A stretch of 64,000 bases of DNA from Thermococcus radiotolerans (GTDB lineage Archaea > Methanobacteriota_B > Thermococci > Thermococcales > Thermococcaceae): contig NZ_CP015106.1 in assembly GCF_002214565.1 (NCBI RefSeq), forward strand, positions 248,001 to 312,000, given 5' to 3'. Below are positions 1 to 9,457 of this stretch, piece after piece. Position numbers and translations under genes: made by a program. Positions within the stretch are counted from its first letter, which is position 1, and the number at the start of each line of letters is the position of its first letter. The notes under the pieces were generated by a model. That model was not told where the DNA came from. It saw only the letters and a list, made by a program, of their open reading frames with translations, and made no database searches.

Positions 1-20
1 TAATTCCTGGAGGTGAGAGC

Positions 21-890
21 TTGCAGATAGCGGTGAGTGGTGGAAAAGGTGGCACCGGGAAGTCCACGATCGCGATTAACCTGGCGATAGCGCTCAGGGA
101 GCACTACGACCTCGTCCTAGCGGATCTCGACGTTGAAGCTCCCAACGACCACCTGCTCCTCGGCGTGGAGCTGGCCAACGAGGAGCCAGTTGAACTGTTC
201 ATGCCGCGCTTCGACTATCAGAAGTGCACCCGCTGCAGGAAGTGCGCCGAAGTCTGTGAGGAGCACGCGATAATAACCATGCGCGACGGGACGCCCTTCC
301 TGATGCCGAACCTCTGCTCCGGCTGCGCCGCCTGTGAGATAGTCTGCCCGGTTCCGGGGGCGATTCTGCCGGGCAAGAAGCTGATGGGGCACACCTACCT
401 TACTGAAACTCCCTATGGCTTCCCGCTTGTCACGGGAAGGCTCCTTGAGGGTGAGGAGAGGGCGATGCCGATAGTTTCCAGGGCCAAGAAGCGCGCCCAG
501 GGGCTTGAGAAGGAGCTTTTGATGGTTGACACCGCCGCGGGAACGAGCAACACCGTCTCGAAGGCCCTTGAGGACTCGAGGCTCATCATAGCCGTCACCG
601 AGCCAACTCCCCTCGGAATTCACGACGGCGAGTTGATTCTCAGGCTGGCGAAGCTGATGGAGGTTCCCGCGATGGTCGTTGTGAACCGCTCGGACCTCGG
701 CGACGTGGCCAAGGTGCGCGAGATTGCCGAGAAGTACGGTGCGGAGGTAATCGCAGAGATTCCCTACAGCGAGAACATCATAAGGAGCTACGTTGAGGGG
801 AAGCCCATAGTCCTGACGGATTATCCCGAGGCGGGGCTCTTCAGGGAGATTGCTTCCAGGGTCGTTGAGTTCCTCGGAGGTGGTGAGTGA
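21..890 (+). CDS. MinD/Mrp-type ATPase with ferredoxin insert, first of a pair
   Basis: P-loop ATPase of the MinD/Mrp superfamily carrying an inserted two-cluster ferredoxin domain. Relatives are thought to carry or transfer Fe-S clusters in the cytoplasm; the client is unknown. The deviant Walker A GGKGGTGKST is at residues 7-16 and the DLDVEAPN motif near 35-42. Two CxxCxxCxxxC sets (Cys69/72/75/79 and 99/102/105/109) should bind two [4Fe-4S] clusters. The start is TTG, chosen because GGAGGTGA at 9-16 is at the right distance and the Walker motif follows directly. The next gene is a paralogue whose start overlaps this stop by one base, so the two are probably cotranslated and may form a heterodimer (inference). 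Confidence 0.9.
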   Translation: MQIAVSGGKGGTGKSTIAINLAIALREHYDLVLADLDVEAPNDHLLLGVELANEEPVELFMPRFDYQKCTRCRKCAEVCEEHAIITMRDGTPFLMPNLCSGCAACEIVCPVPGAILPGKKLMGHTYLTETPYGFPLVTGRLLEGEERAMPIVSRAKKRAQGLEKELLMVDTAAGTSNTVSKALEDSRLIIAVTEPTPLGIHDGELILRLAKLMEVPAMVVVNRSDLGDVAKVREIAEKYGAEVIAEIPYSENIIRSYVEGKPIVLTDYPEAGLFREIASRVVEFLGGGE

Positions 891-1777
891 TGCAGCTGGT
901 CATAGCGAGCGGCAAGGGAGGCGTTGGAAAGAGCACGGTTACTGCCTCGCTCCTCTACCTGCTGAAGGACGAGTACCGGTTCGTTGCCGTTGATGCTGAC
1001 GCTGACGCGCCGAACCTCGATCTGCTCCTCGGTGTGGAGCGCTGGGAGGAGGAGAGGGAGCTGGTAGGGGCGAAGGTGGCGAGGATAAACACGGAGAGCT
1101 GCATAAGGTGCGGCATCTGCCAGGAGCGCTGCCCCTACGACTGTATCAAGGTCATAGACGGCGACTACGTTGTCAGCGAGCTGACCTGTGAGGGCTGCAA
1201 CGTCTGCGGCCTCGTTTGTCCGGTTCCGGGGACGATAAGTCTCGACGAGGTTCGCTCTGGAGTCGTCAGGAAGACCACTACCCGCTACGGCTTCCCGCTG
1301 ATTTCGGCCCAGCTCGACGTTGGCAGGCCCAACAGCGGAAAGCTCGTCACCGAGGAGAAGGAGTGGGCGAAGAAGCTCATGGGCGAGCTCGGCCTGAAGC
1401 ACATGGTGGTTGACAGCGCCGCAGGAATCGGCTGTCAGGTTATAGCGAGCATAGGCGGGGCTGATCTGACGATACTCGTGGCGGAGCCTACGCCTGCTTC
1501 CCTCAGCGACGTGCAGAGGGCATACAAGGTCGTCCAGCACTTCAGGCAGCCGGCTTACCTCATCATCAACAAGGCCGACTTCAACCCGGGCTTCACGGCT
1601 CTGAGGGAGTGGGCCGAGGCCGAGGGAATCCCGATACTCGGCGAGATACCCTACGACAGGGCCATTCCGAGGAGCATGAGCATGCTCAAACCCTTTGTCG
1701 AGGCCTTCCCCGACTCGAAGGCGGCCGATGCGATGAGGGAGATAGCGGAGCGGATAAGAGAGGAAATCCTGAAATGA
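890..1777 (+). CDS. MinD/Mrp-type ATPase with ferredoxin insert, second of a pair
   Basis: Paralogue of the preceding gene with the same architecture. Walker A GKGGVGKST is at residues 8-16, DADADAPN near 35-42, and two ferredoxin Cys sets at Cys71/74/77/81 and 100/103/106/110. A role as Fe-S carrier or assembly ATPase is family-level inference. The ATG at 890 is preferred over the GTG at 887: GGAGGTGGTG lies just upstream, and TGATG joins stop and start of the two genes. An adjacent paralogous pair with intact nucleotide and cluster sites suggests a heteromeric ATPase. The gene converges on an unrelated minus-strand gene three bases away. Confidence 0.9.
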   Translation: MQLVIASGKGGVGKSTVTASLLYLLKDEYRFVAVDADADAPNLDLLLGVERWEEERELVGAKVARINTESCIRCGICQERCPYDCIKVIDGDYVVSELTCEGCNVCGLVCPVPGTISLDEVRSGVVRKTTTRYGFPLISAQLDVGRPNSGKLVTEEKEWAKKLMGELGLKHMVVDSAAGIGCQVIASIGGADLTILVAEPTPASLSDVQRAYKVVQHFRQPAYLIINKADFNPGFTALREWAEAEGIPILGEIPYDRAIPRSMSMLKPFVEAFPDSKAADAMREIAERIREEILK

Positions 1778-1780
1778 TTA

Positions 1781-2617
1781 CTACGGATTTCCGAGGGGAA
1801 GGTTTATCCCTTCCCCGTTCACCACCACTGCAATCCTCATGGAGATGGGGAGGTTTTCTTCGTCCTTCACTGTTTCGTTGAGGATTATCACAAAGGAACC
1901 GTAGTGTCCTTTTGCCCAGATTCCAACCGAGTTTTTGTCGTCGATTACCATAGGTATGAACGTCTCCGTTCCGTCTCCCTCGCAGGAGCCTACCTCTGCC
2001 CCATTCTCGGTGTAGTGCCAGCATCTCCAGGCTATCTCGCCGGTAGTCTCGACTATGCTGAGGTTCTTTGGATAGAAGAGCGAGATGCCCTCGACTCTTT
2101 CAACCGTCGCGGGATTTGACAGATAATACAGGAACACAACTCCTTTTCCGTCCATCTCGGTGTATATCATGCCGTAGAGGATGTCAAACTCCTTGGTGTC
2201 GGGGGTTATCTCTCTGATCGGAGGCACGGCCAGATAACGTTCTTCCATATCCCAACCCGAGGAGGCGCTGACGATCTTGGAACAGTTGGCGAAGGAATAG
2301 GCGTACCTCTGATAGACCCTTTCTACCTTTCCCTCCTCGACCAGTTTTTTCACAAGGGTAATGGGGTAATTAGGGTCGAGCGAAGCGTTGAATGACTTCA
2401 TCAGAACAGCCACGAGGCTTTCAGGGCCGCTCACTTCCTTGGCCCATTCTTTAACGTACGCTGGATTCACGAAGGGGCATACCGTGTACGAGACGTGATT
2501 CGGTGGCTGGACGTTTTCACGGGGATTCCGGAGGTCTGAGAAGGATACGATGAGCCCGGCTGCGATGACAATGATCATTCCAACAACCAGCAACTTCCCG
2601 AAGCTCATGGCGATCAC
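1781..2617 (-). CDS. Membrane-anchored extracellular protein, unknown
   Basis: I do not recognise this family. The N-terminus has a short start followed by a strongly hydrophobic stretch at about residues 8-26 (signal anchor or uncleaved signal peptide). A mostly polar domain of about 250 residues follows, with scattered Cys and NxS/T sequons, so it is probably anchored on the outer face of the membrane. Two in-frame ATGs, at 2617 and 2608, are both possible starts. The gene stands alone: it diverges from prefoldin alpha and converges on the ATPase pair. No catalytic motif is evident. Confidence 0.75.
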   Translation of the reverse strand: MIAMSFGKLLVVGMIIVIAAGLIVSFSDLRNPRENVQPPNHVSYTVCPFVNPAYVKEWAKEVSGPESLVAVLMKSFNASLDPNYPITLVKKLVEEGKVERVYQRYAYSFANCSKIVSASSGWDMEERYLAVPPIREITPDTKEFDILYGMIYTEMDGKGVVFLYYLSNPATVERVEGISLFYPKNLSIVETTGEIAWRCWHYTENGAEVGSCEGDGTETFIPMVIDDKNSVGIWAKGHYGSFVIILNETVKDEENLPISMRIAVVVNGEGINLPLGNP

Positions 2618-2717
2618 ATAATTTCGTCTTGCACACGGTAAATAACTTTTTCGCCTGCTTGGTAACCCGGACCCAAACCTTAAAAGCCTCCCCGCGTAGT
2701 CTCCCCGGTGGTGTGAA

Positions 2718-3161
2718 ATGGCCGAGATGAACGAGCAGCTTGAAAGGCTCGCTTACGAGTACCAGCTCCTTCAGGCGCAGGCGCAGCTCCTGGCCCAGAA
2801 CCTCGAACTGCTCACCCTTGGAAGGAACGAGTTCCAAGCTGTGAAGGAGACGCTGGAGGAACTCAAGAAGGTCGAGGAGGAGAAGCCGGAGATACTGGTG
2901 CCGATTGGAGCCGGCTCCTTCCTGAAGGCGCACATAGACGACAAGGAGAACGCGATAGTCAGCATCGGCGCCGGCTACGCCATAGAGAAGAACCTCGACG
3001 ACGCAATAACTTATCTGGACGCGCGCATAAAGGAGTACGATGAGGCGATAGCCAAGACCCAGGAGGCGCTCAGAAAGCTGGAGGGGCAGCTGGGAGAGCT
3101 CGCCCAGAAGGCGCAGGAGCTCCAGCAGAGGCAGGCCATGGGTTTCAGCGTGAAGAAGTGA
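2718..3161 (+). CDS. pfdA: Prefoldin alpha subunit
   Basis: Alpha subunit of the archaeal hexameric co-chaperone prefoldin (GimC), which captures unfolded proteins in the cytoplasm and passes them to the thermosome. The 147 residues form the expected pattern: N-terminal coiled coil (about 1-55), a central beta-hairpin region ([24 protein letters not shown] at about 60-95) and a C-terminal coiled coil rich in Gln, Glu and Lys. The ATG follows GGTGGTG with four-base spacing, and a TATA-like CTTAAAAG lies near 2682. Length and hairpin sequence match the family. It is a single-gene unit here; the beta subunit is not in the window. Confidence 0.93.
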   Translation: MAEMNEQLERLAYEYQLLQAQAQLLAQNLELLTLGRNEFQAVKETLEELKKVEEEKPEILVPIGAGSFLKAHIDDKENAIVSIGAGYAIEKNLDDAITYLDARIKEYDEAIAKTQEALRKLEGQLGELAQKAQELQQRQAMGFSVKK

Positions 3162-3215
3162 CGGCGATTCTTTCTTCCTCCTTTTCGGGGCGGAAAGCGA
3201 AGCCGAGGGGATAAG

Positions 3216-3223
3216 ATTTTAAA
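3216..3223 (+). promoter_or_regulatory. TATA box for a leaderless transcript
   Basis: ATTTTAAA at this position lies about 27-30 bases before the ATG at 3250. No Shine-Dalgarno sequence lies between them, which fits a leaderless archaeal mRNA. This supports ATG 3250 over the upstream in-frame TTG at 3241. Confidence 0.5.
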
Positions 3224-3249
3224 CTTTTCTCGCGAATCAATTGTTTAAT

Positions 3250-4692
3250 ATGAGGCGGCTGAGAATAACCCTCCTCTCACTTGCGCTCTTGCTGCTGGTG
3301 TTGACCGTTGGGTTAGCCGTTCCCAGCATCAATGTCAACGTCCAGGAACTCGGTGCTGGAAGCCAGAGGGTTGTGAGTCCCACCGGGGAGGGAGGGTTTT
3401 ACGTTACAACGTATTTATTTGGCCTCCTGGTGTACGATGTCCATGTGATATTCCCCACCAAACTTGAAGCGGGTACAGTAGTCAACGTTTCCCTCTACAG
3501 TTCGAATGGCCGTCTTTTGGGCTCCAGGGGTGTCAGGCTCACGGACGACCAGCCCGCCAACACGCCGCTCGTCTTTGATTTTTCCTCGGATCTCATATGG
3601 AGCAGTAGTGTCGATCTTAGTAAGACCACCGTAAACATTGTCGATGGCTATTACAGCGAGGCCGGTACTGGGAGCATTGAGGTGATAACGCAGAAGATTG
3701 GGGTAGGTAAACCGGAGGATTATCCTGAATACGTGAATCCCATCAATATCACGTATTCCGGCTCGACGACGCTCACCGACTGGCCCGTGAAGGTCGTTCT
3801 CTCTGGCAGTGATGTTGCATGGAGCGTTCTGGATAGCAATCCCGAGAGCCTCTACTTCATGGACCCGGATGGAAACCCGCTCCACTACTGGGTAGAGATC
3901 CTCGACACCACCAACGACTACGCAGTCGTGTGGGTGAACGTCCCCAGGATTTCTCCCGGAGGCACCGTGGTCTGGATGTACTACGGTAACGGCGACTACT
4001 CCTCATACAACGACGGAAGCAGGGTTTTCCCGTTCTTTGACGACTTTGAGGGCTACGGCAGCATAACGGACGGTGGGTGGGAGTGGTACAATCCCAACAA
4101 TCCGGGTGTGCGGATGGGTTCCGATAATTTTGAATACGGCGGCTCCCAGTCTGCGGAGAAGTACCAGTACTTTGACAGGCAGGATGGGGTTCTGAAGGCT
4201 CTGGGCTTCACGGTGGACAGGGCCTCCCAGAGTGTTGTCCTTGAATACTGGGACAAGAGAGTGAACGTCACGAGGGGGTCGCTGGATAGGGTTGGGCTGG
4301 TGGACGCATCGGGCAACGGATTTGGGGCCGTTCTCGATGTTCCGGGCGATGATATCCGCATCGACACCAGGACCAGCTATCTTGGGACAACCCACGCTAG
4401 GGTGAACAACCTGGGCCTTAGCACAGGCACGTGGTATCTGGTGCACCTTGAAATCCTGAGCAATGGAACCGTTAGGCTGCTCGTCTACGATGAGTCGGGA
4501 TACCTTACGGACAGCCCCCTGGGGAGCACTGAATACGATGATGATGCAAACTTTCTGTTCAATCGCGTGTACATCAAGGGAGGGAGCACCTACCGTGTGG
4601 ATGCCCTCAGGGTAAGGCCGTACACCCCGAATGAACCCCAGGCTCAGGTGGATGAGTGGTACTATCATCTCGTGTTTCATCCGCGGCCGTGA
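3250..4692 (+). CDS. Exported DUF2341-domain protein
   Basis: Secreted or surface protein. Residues 1-20 form a signal peptide ending near GLAVPS, followed by the mature start INVNVQ. An N-terminal beta-rich domain of about 130 residues shares its pattern with the next gene (NVQ..G.G, VxTQxxGVG). A DUF2341 domain follows (LTDWPVKVVLSG, VWMYYGNGDYSS), a family found in extracellular archaeal proteins, then a lectin/glucanase-like beta region (FFDDFEGYG onward). Ligand and role are unknown. The in-frame TTG at 3241 is less likely than ATG 3250, which sits at leaderless distance from a TATA box. The paralogous N-terminal domain in the next gene suggests tandem duplication. Confidence 0.8.
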   Translation: MRRLRITLLSLALLLLVLTVGLAVPSINVNVQELGAGSQRVVSPTGEGGFYVTTYLFGLLVYDVHVIFPTKLEAGTVVNVSLYSSNGRLLGSRGVRLTDDQPANTPLVFDFSSDLIWSSSVDLSKTTVNIVDGYYSEAGTGSIEVITQKIGVGKPEDYPEYVNPINITYSGSTTLTDWPVKVVLSGSDVAWSVLDSNPESLYFMDPDGNPLHYWVEILDTTNDYAVVWVNVPRISPGGTVVWMYYGNGDYSSYNDGSRVFPFFDDFEGYGSITDGGWEWYNPNNPGVRMGSDNFEYGGSQSAEKYQYFDRQDGVLKALGFTVDRASQSVVLEYWDKRVNVTRGSLDRVGLVDASGNGFGAVLDVPGDDIRIDTRTSYLGTTHARVNNLGLSTGTWYLVHLEILSNGTVRLLVYDESGYLTDSPLGSTEYDDDANFLFNRVYIKGGSTYRVDALRVRPYTPNEPQAQVDEWYYHLVFHPRP

Positions 4693-4779
4693 TCTCTAGG
4701 CGGGACTGATTCTCGTTACCACGTTTCTGTGATCCCGCGGGAGTAAGGTTTTAATCCCTACTCGTCCTAGTATGCAGTA

Positions 4780-5497
4780 ATGAAATCCAGAATGCGAATG
4801 CTGGCGGTCTCGGTTATCGGCGTCATGCTCTTCGCGGCCATAGGGTTAGCGGTGCCTAGTATCAACGTCAACGTTCAGGGAGTCGGTGGCGGACTGGGTG
4901 GCATCTTCAGTCCAGTCGCCAGCGGTTCCGTGTGCATACCCTACGCCATATACGTGCTCACGTTTCCTTTTCCGCAGATTGTACCCCTCAACGTGACCTG
5001 GGTTTATCCTGGAAACTTCACCGATGACCTTTACGCCGGTACTAATCTCTCCGTTTCTGTTTACTACTCCTCCTCGCAGATTTCCTCAGGGGGGATAACG
5101 CTCAACAGCACCCTTCCGGCGGGAGGATGGACGTCCGTTGAGATATCACCTTCGATAACTGCCTCGCAGGTCCTTGGGGGCGAGTTCCATGTGGTTGTTC
5201 AGGCTCCAGAATACGTGCAGTCCTCATCGGGTCTTATTTCCGTTTTGACCCAGGAGCTGGGCGTAGGACTCCCGAACGGTAACTACAACGATTATGCTTT
5301 CTTGGTCAGCACGTCCCCTCTGGCGTTCCTGCTGGTTAGGTGTTACGACGTGACGTTTACACCCCCTGTATTCTCCGGAAACGGTGTGGCGATCGTTGCT
5401 CCGCTCATCGCGGAGAACGTTCTCTGGGCAGAGAGTTCCATCCCCGTTGGGCATCGGGGGGTTAGAGTTATCCGGCCAGAAAGATGTCACCGTTTGA
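4780..5497 (+). CDS. Exported protein, paralogue of the previous gene; apparent frameshift
   Basis: Exported protein with signal peptide (residues 1-24) and the mature start VPSINVNVQ, shared with the upstream gene. The domain up to VLTQELGVG (about residue 165) parallels the upstream N-terminal domain. The uninterrupted reading frame runs to 5670, but its tail is low-quality and overlaps the opposite gene. Removing one G from the GGG at 5449-5451 restores ESSIPVGIGGLELSG and then a stop at 5495-5497, giving about 238 residues with a typical beta-strand end. I therefore infer a +1 frameshift (sequencing error, natural mutation or programmed). A TATA-like GTTTTAAT near 4748 fits a leaderless start at 4780. 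Function unknown. Confidence 0.6.
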
Positions 5498-5581
5498 GGG
5501 GCCTGTACGTTCTCTTGATGAATTCACCGTACGTTAAGGAGATCCTCCCGAAGATACTGGAAGAATTGGGAAATGAAAGCG

Positions 5582-6508
5582 TTAGCTCTCTGTTTGGGAC
5601 GAATACCACTCCACCGTTTTCTTCAGCCCTTCCTCCAGGCTCCACTCCGGCTCGAAGCCAAGCCCCTTGATCTCGCTTATATCCGCGAGGCTGTGCCTTA
5701 TGTCTCCCGGTCTGGGCTTGTCGAAGAGTACCGAACTGTTGGCGCCGGTTATCTCGATTACCTTCATCGCCAGCTCCAGGATGGTCGTCTGCCTTCCGGT
5801 TGCGACGTTGAAAACCTTTCCGTTGCTCCTACGGCTCTCTGCGGCCAGTATGTTCGCCTTAACGACATCCTTCACGTAGATGAAGTCCCTCGTCTGCTTG
5901 CCGTCCCCGTAGATGACGAGCGGCTCGTTCTTCAGGGCGCGGTTGATGAATATGCTTATGACCCCCGCGTACTGATTGGCGCTCTGCCTCGGGCCAAAGA
6001 CGTTGAAGTAGCGCAGCGCGACGGTTGGAACCCCGTAGAGCTCGTTGAAGACCCGCAGATACTCTTCGGCGGTTGCTTTGGTCACACCGTACGGTGAGAG
6101 CGGTCTCGGCCTCTCAGTCTCCCTCAGGGGCAGGTTTGGGTTGTCTCCGTAGACCGCCGCGGAGGATGCAAAAATCAGCTTTCCCTGGCCTTCCAGAAGG
6201 GCTTTCAGAATGTTGAGCGTGCCGATGACGTTGACTTCCTCGGTGAAAATCGGGTCCCTGACGCTCTCGACGACGCTGACTTGAGCAGCTTCGTGGAAAA
6301 CGTAATCCGCGTGACTTATCAGCTCGGCTATTGATTCGTAGTCCCTTATATCCGCCCTCACGAGCTTCGCTCCCGGTGGAACGTTCTCCTCCTTTCCGGT
6401 GTAGAAGTTGTCTATTATCACAACATCGTTGTCCTTGACAAGCTCCCAGGCGATGTGGGAGCCTATGAATCCCGCTCCCCCGGTGACGACTATCAGCTTG
6501 TTCCTCAT
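5582..6508 (-). CDS. NAD-dependent sugar-nucleotide epimerase/dehydratase (GalE-like)
   Basis: Extended short-chain dehydrogenase of the UDP-glucose 4-epimerase type, about 308 residues. The Rossmann motif TGGAGFIGSH is at residues 9-18, the acidic NAD-ribose position is in IIDNFYTG, the Ser pair FASSAA is at 113-118 and the catalytic YGVTK gives Tyr140/Lys144. It probably interconverts UDP-hexoses for surface glycans or protein N-glycosylation; exact substrate not determinable. The ATG at 6508 is chosen over the GTG at 6520 because GGGGGTAG lies four bases before it. The gene is monocistronic, with a TATA-like TTAAAA near 6540. Confidence 0.88.
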   Translation of the reverse strand: MRNKLIVVTGGAGFIGSHIAWELVKDNDVVIIDNFYTGKEENVPPGAKLVRADIRDYESIAELISHADYVFHEAAQVSVVESVRDPIFTEEVNVIGTLNILKALLEGQGKLIFASSAAVYGDNPNLPLRETERPRPLSPYGVTKATAEEYLRVFNELYGVPTVALRYFNVFGPRQSANQYAGVISIFINRALKNEPLVIYGDGKQTRDFIYVKDVVKANILAAESRRSNGKVFNVATGRQTTILELAMKVIEITGANSSVLFDKPRPGDIRHSLADISEIKGLGFEPEWSLEEGLKKTVEWYSSQTES

Positions 6509-6600
6509 CGCTACCCCCACAGGTAGTGTTTGCCACGGGTTTTAACCTTTTGCCGGCCCGCGGCCCAATCTTTTAACAAATTCATGTTGAATTCGAAACC

Positions 6601-6609
6601 GTTATAAGT
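6601..6609 (+). promoter_or_regulatory. TATA box upstream of purA
   Basis: GTTATAAGT, preceded by the purine-rich BRE-like CGAAACC, lies 32-40 bases before the purA ATG. An AAGGAG Shine-Dalgarno sequence lies between them (about 6632-6637). Confidence 0.5.
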
Positions 6610-6640
6610 CCCCTATTGACTTAAACCTGGGTAAGGAGCC

Positions 6641-7660
6641 ATGCCGAGCTATATCGTTGTTGGTGGTCAGTGGGGAGACGAGGGCAAGGGCTCTGTTATC
6701 GCCTACCTTGCCCTGAAGGACGAGCCTGAAATCATAGCTCGCGGTGGAGTTGGAACGAACGCGGGCCACAGCGTTTTTATCAACGGTAAGAAGTACGCGG
6801 TCAGGCAGCTTCCGACGGCGTTCATCCAGAGAAAGGCCAGGCTTCTCGTGGGTGCAGGCGTTCTCGTTGACCCGGAGGTATTCTTCCACGAGCTTGAGCA
6901 CCTCAAGGACTTCAACGTCGCCGAGAGGGTTGGCATCGACTACCGCTGTTCCATAATTGAGGAGGAGCACAAGAAGCTCGACAGGAGCAACAGCCACCTT
7001 CACGACAAGATAGGAACCACCGGAAGCGGCTGTGGGCCGGCAAACGCCGACAGGGTTATGAGACGGGCGAGGCTGGCGAGGGATATTCCCGAGCTTGAGC
7101 CCTACCTGACGGATGTGGCCGCAGAAGTGAACGACGCCTTGGACGAAGGGAAGCTCGTACTCGTCGAGGGGACGCAGGGCTTCGGCCTGAGCCTCTATTA
7201 TGGAACCTACCCCTACGTGACCTCGAAGGACACGACCGCTTCGGCCATAGCGAGCGACGTTGGAATAGGCCCGACGAGGGTTGATGACGTCATAGTCGTC
7301 TTCAAGAGCTTCCCGACGAGGGTCGGGGCCGGACCGTTCCCGACGGAGATGAGCCAGGAGGAGGCTGAGAAGCTCGGCCTCGTTGAGTACGGGACCGTCA
7401 CGGGAAGGCGGAGGAGGGTCGGCTGGTTCGACTTCGAGTTCGCCCGCTACTCTGCAAAGCTCAACGGCGCGACGATGATAGCCCTTACGATGCTGGACAA
7501 GTACGACAAGGATGCCTTCGGCGTCACGGACTACGACAGGCTTCCGAGGAAGGCCAGGGAGTTCGTTGAGGAAATCGAGGAGCGCGTCGGCGTTCCCGTT
7601 GGGCTCATCAAGACAGGGCCCGAGCTGGAGCACATAATCGACAGAAGAGACGTGGTATAA
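6641..7660 (+). CDS. purA: Adenylosuccinate synthetase
   Basis: Catalyses IMP + Asp + GTP to adenylosuccinate, the first committed step to AMP. The GTP-binding loop [10 protein letters not shown] is at residues 8-17, with the catalytic Asp and the conserved NAGHSV (about residues 41-46). TTGSGCGP and the switch-like EGTQGFGLS follow. At 339 residues it is the short archaeal form, lacking segments of bacterial enzymes of about 430 residues. The ATG has an AAGGAG site and a TATA box about 36 bases upstream. It is a monocistronic housekeeping gene. Confidence 0.95.
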   Translation: MPSYIVVGGQWGDEGKGSVIAYLALKDEPEIIARGGVGTNAGHSVFINGKKYAVRQLPTAFIQRKARLLVGAGVLVDPEVFFHELEHLKDFNVAERVGIDYRCSIIEEEHKKLDRSNSHLHDKIGTTGSGCGPANADRVMRRARLARDIPELEPYLTDVAAEVNDALDEGKLVLVEGTQGFGLSLYYGTYPYVTSKDTTASAIASDVGIGPTRVDDVIVVFKSFPTRVGAGPFPTEMSQEEAEKLGLVEYGTVTGRRRRVGWFDFEFARYSAKLNGATMIALTMLDKYDKDAFGVTDYDRLPRKAREFVEEIEERVGVPVGLIKTGPELEHIIDRRDVV

Positions 7661-7665
7661 GTTCT

Positions 7666-8580
7666 TCAAAACTCCCAGTTTTCTTCTTCCTTCAGGCTGA
7701 CTTCGATGGGATACTCGAGTATTTCCCTAGCCATGGGTTTCGGCGACCGCAGCCTTATCAGAAACTGCCCGTGTCCCATGACCGCACCCGTGCGACCGAG
7801 GCTTCTGAGGATGTTGTCCACGTCGAGATTGCCGTAGGGACAGAACATGACGGTGCTCTCTTCCGGGAGTAGGGGATATTCAAACTCCTGCATCGAAGAA
7901 TCGGCTATCCTGACGTTGACTTCGGGGCTTTCGGGGGCGCTCATGGTCACTTCAAATCTGCCCCTCCCTCCTGGTGGTGTGTAGAACCTGCCGATCAGCC
8001 TCCCGCCGCGTCCCTCAATCTCTACGTCAACGTGCCCCTCCGTAAGGGTGGCCGTGAGGAGCTTTTTACCGCTGACCACCCCCCTGCTGGTCATGAAGAG
8101 TATCACTGTCCTCTCGTAAGGTTTGCTGAGCACCCTTACCGCCGGAAAGCTGGCGAATCCTCTGCCGATGACGGCTGAGAGCTTGAATTCCTCCGGGGGA
8201 AATTCTATGGAGGAGGACTTCTCTCTTTTCAGAACCTGGAAATTCCTCGCCGAACGCCTTTTTTCCGGATGGCTGAGAAGGGTTACCCTTCCGTACTCGA
8301 ACTCAAGCTCGAGGGGGAACGTTAGGCGGTTTTCTTCGGGGGTGCAGTTCCTCGCAAGCGTGGCGGCCTTCCTGGGTCCCTCTTTCATCTTTTTCAGGCA
8401 GAACAGCATGAGGCCTATCACGATCAGGGCAAAGGTTAGGTACATGGAGATTCCTATGAACGCCTCCCTGGAGGCGCCACCACCCACGAGGGTCAGAAGG
8501 ATGAGGATAATGACTGAAACGAAGAGAACCACAAAGGCCGTGATCAGCTGAGTGAGGAATCTGGTCTCATATGCCTCCAT
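7666..8580 (-). CDS. Two-TM membrane protein with beta-rich soluble domain
   Basis: Unrecognised. From ATG 8580 the protein begins with two hydrophobic segments (about residues 8-31 and 38-60) joined by a short loop, then a basic linker (CLKKMKEGPRKAA) and a soluble, strand-rich domain of about 240 residues. No enzymatic motif is visible. The open frame extends to 8634, but 8580 is preferred because upstream codons lie inside the end of the neighbouring hydrolase. The two genes overlap by 14 bases and are probably cotranscribed. Confidence 0.65.
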   Translation of the reverse strand: MEAYETRFLTQLITAFVVLFVSVIILILLTLVGGGASREAFIGISMYLTFALIVIGLMLFCLKKMKEGPRKAATLARNCTPEENRLTFPLELEFEYGRVTLLSHPEKRRSARNFQVLKREKSSSIEFPPEEFKLSAVIGRGFASFPAVRVLSKPYERTVILFMTSRGVVSGKKLLTATLTEGHVDVEIEGRGGRLIGRFYTPPGGRGRFEVTMSAPESPEVNVRIADSSMQEFEYPLLPEESTVMFCPYGNLDVDNILRSLGRTGAVMGHGQFLIRLRSPKPMAREILEYPIEVSLKEEENWEF

Positions 8581-9391
8581 CACCACAATCCTCATCGCCA
8601 TCATCTTCATTCGCTTTGGTGGAATGTTCCACAAACCACCTCACTATCACCTCGTGGAGTTCATCCGCCCACTCCGGGTCCTCGAATATTTCGTGGTAGG
8701 CCCCTTCGAACTCTTTAATCGCCTTGTCCTCAACTGCCAGCTCTTCCAGGAGCCTTCTTGAGCCCTCTGGAGGGGTTATTATGTCCCCCGTACCGACGAT
8801 GAGAAGCGTTGGAACCCTTATCCTTCCAGCCTCTTCGTGCGCCAGTTCCATGTTCTCGAAGATGCTCCTTCCGAGCTTTGCGGAAATCCTGTCGTGAACG
8901 AGTGGGTCTTCGACGTAGCGCTTCACTGCCTCGGGGTTCCTAGACAGCAGTTCAGGCTTCAGTCCGTTGGAGAGCGTTACGCTTGGGGCGATCCTTCCGA
9001 GGAACTTTGCCAGGGCCACCATGAAGTCCGGCGTTTCCGGGCTCTTGGCGAGAGCGGGTGAGGACGCTACCACTCCCCTTATTCTATCTGGCCGGGTTTC
9101 GGCGTAGCGGATTACTGTCAGACCGCCGAGGCTGTGGCCGAAGAGGAAGGGTTTTTCGCCGATTTCATCTATAATGCCGTCTATTATCTCCATCGCCTCT
9201 TCAACGCTCGTATGCCCCCTCTTGCCCGGGCTCTTTCCGTGGCCAGGCCAGTCGAAGGTATAGACGGCGAAGCCGGCATCGTTGAGCTCTCTTATTAATC
9301 TCTCGTACCTTCCGCTGTGTTCCCCTAGGCCGTGGACGAGAACCACCCAGCCGAGCCTCGGTTCACCGAAGCTGACTTTGTAGACATCCAT
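8567..9391 (-). CDS. Alpha/beta hydrolase, monoacylglycerol lipase/lysophospholipase type
   Basis: Serine hydrolase of the PldB/monoglyceride lipase group. The oxyanion motif HGLGEHSGRY is at residues 20-29, the nucleophile elbow GHSLGG has Ser87, the acid is in GTGDIITPPE and the catalytic His in GAYHEIFEDP near the C-terminus. Family members cleave acyl esters of glycerol or lysophospholipids; in an archaeon with ether lipids the physiological substrate is uncertain. ATG 9391 has the RBS-like GGTGGA just upstream; GTG 9400 is the alternative. It lacks a signal peptide and is probably cytoplasmic. Confidence 0.85.
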   Translation of the reverse strand: MDVYKVSFGEPRLGWVVLVHGLGEHSGRYERLIRELNDAGFAVYTFDWPGHGKSPGKRGHTSVEEAMEIIDGIIDEIGEKPFLFGHSLGGLTVIRYAETRPDRIRGVVASSPALAKSPETPDFMVALAKFLGRIAPSVTLSNGLKPELLSRNPEAVKRYVEDPLVHDRISAKLGRSIFENMELAHEEAGRIRVPTLLIVGTGDIITPPEGSRRLLEELAVEDKAIKEFEGAYHEIFEDPEWADELHEVIVRWFVEHSTKANEDDGDEDCGDGGI

Positions 9392-9457
9392 AACATCCAC
9401 CGCCCTAGAAAATGAATGGAAGGGGCATTTAACGTTTTCCCTGGAGGTAAAAAGGGT

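Noticed and set aside
5518-5670. The tail of the exported protein frame (MNSPYVKEILPKILEELG onward) as a real C-terminus
   Set aside because: It overlaps the 3' end of the epimerase gene, is Pro/Ser-rich at the end and is not needed if the frameshift at 5449-5451 is accepted.
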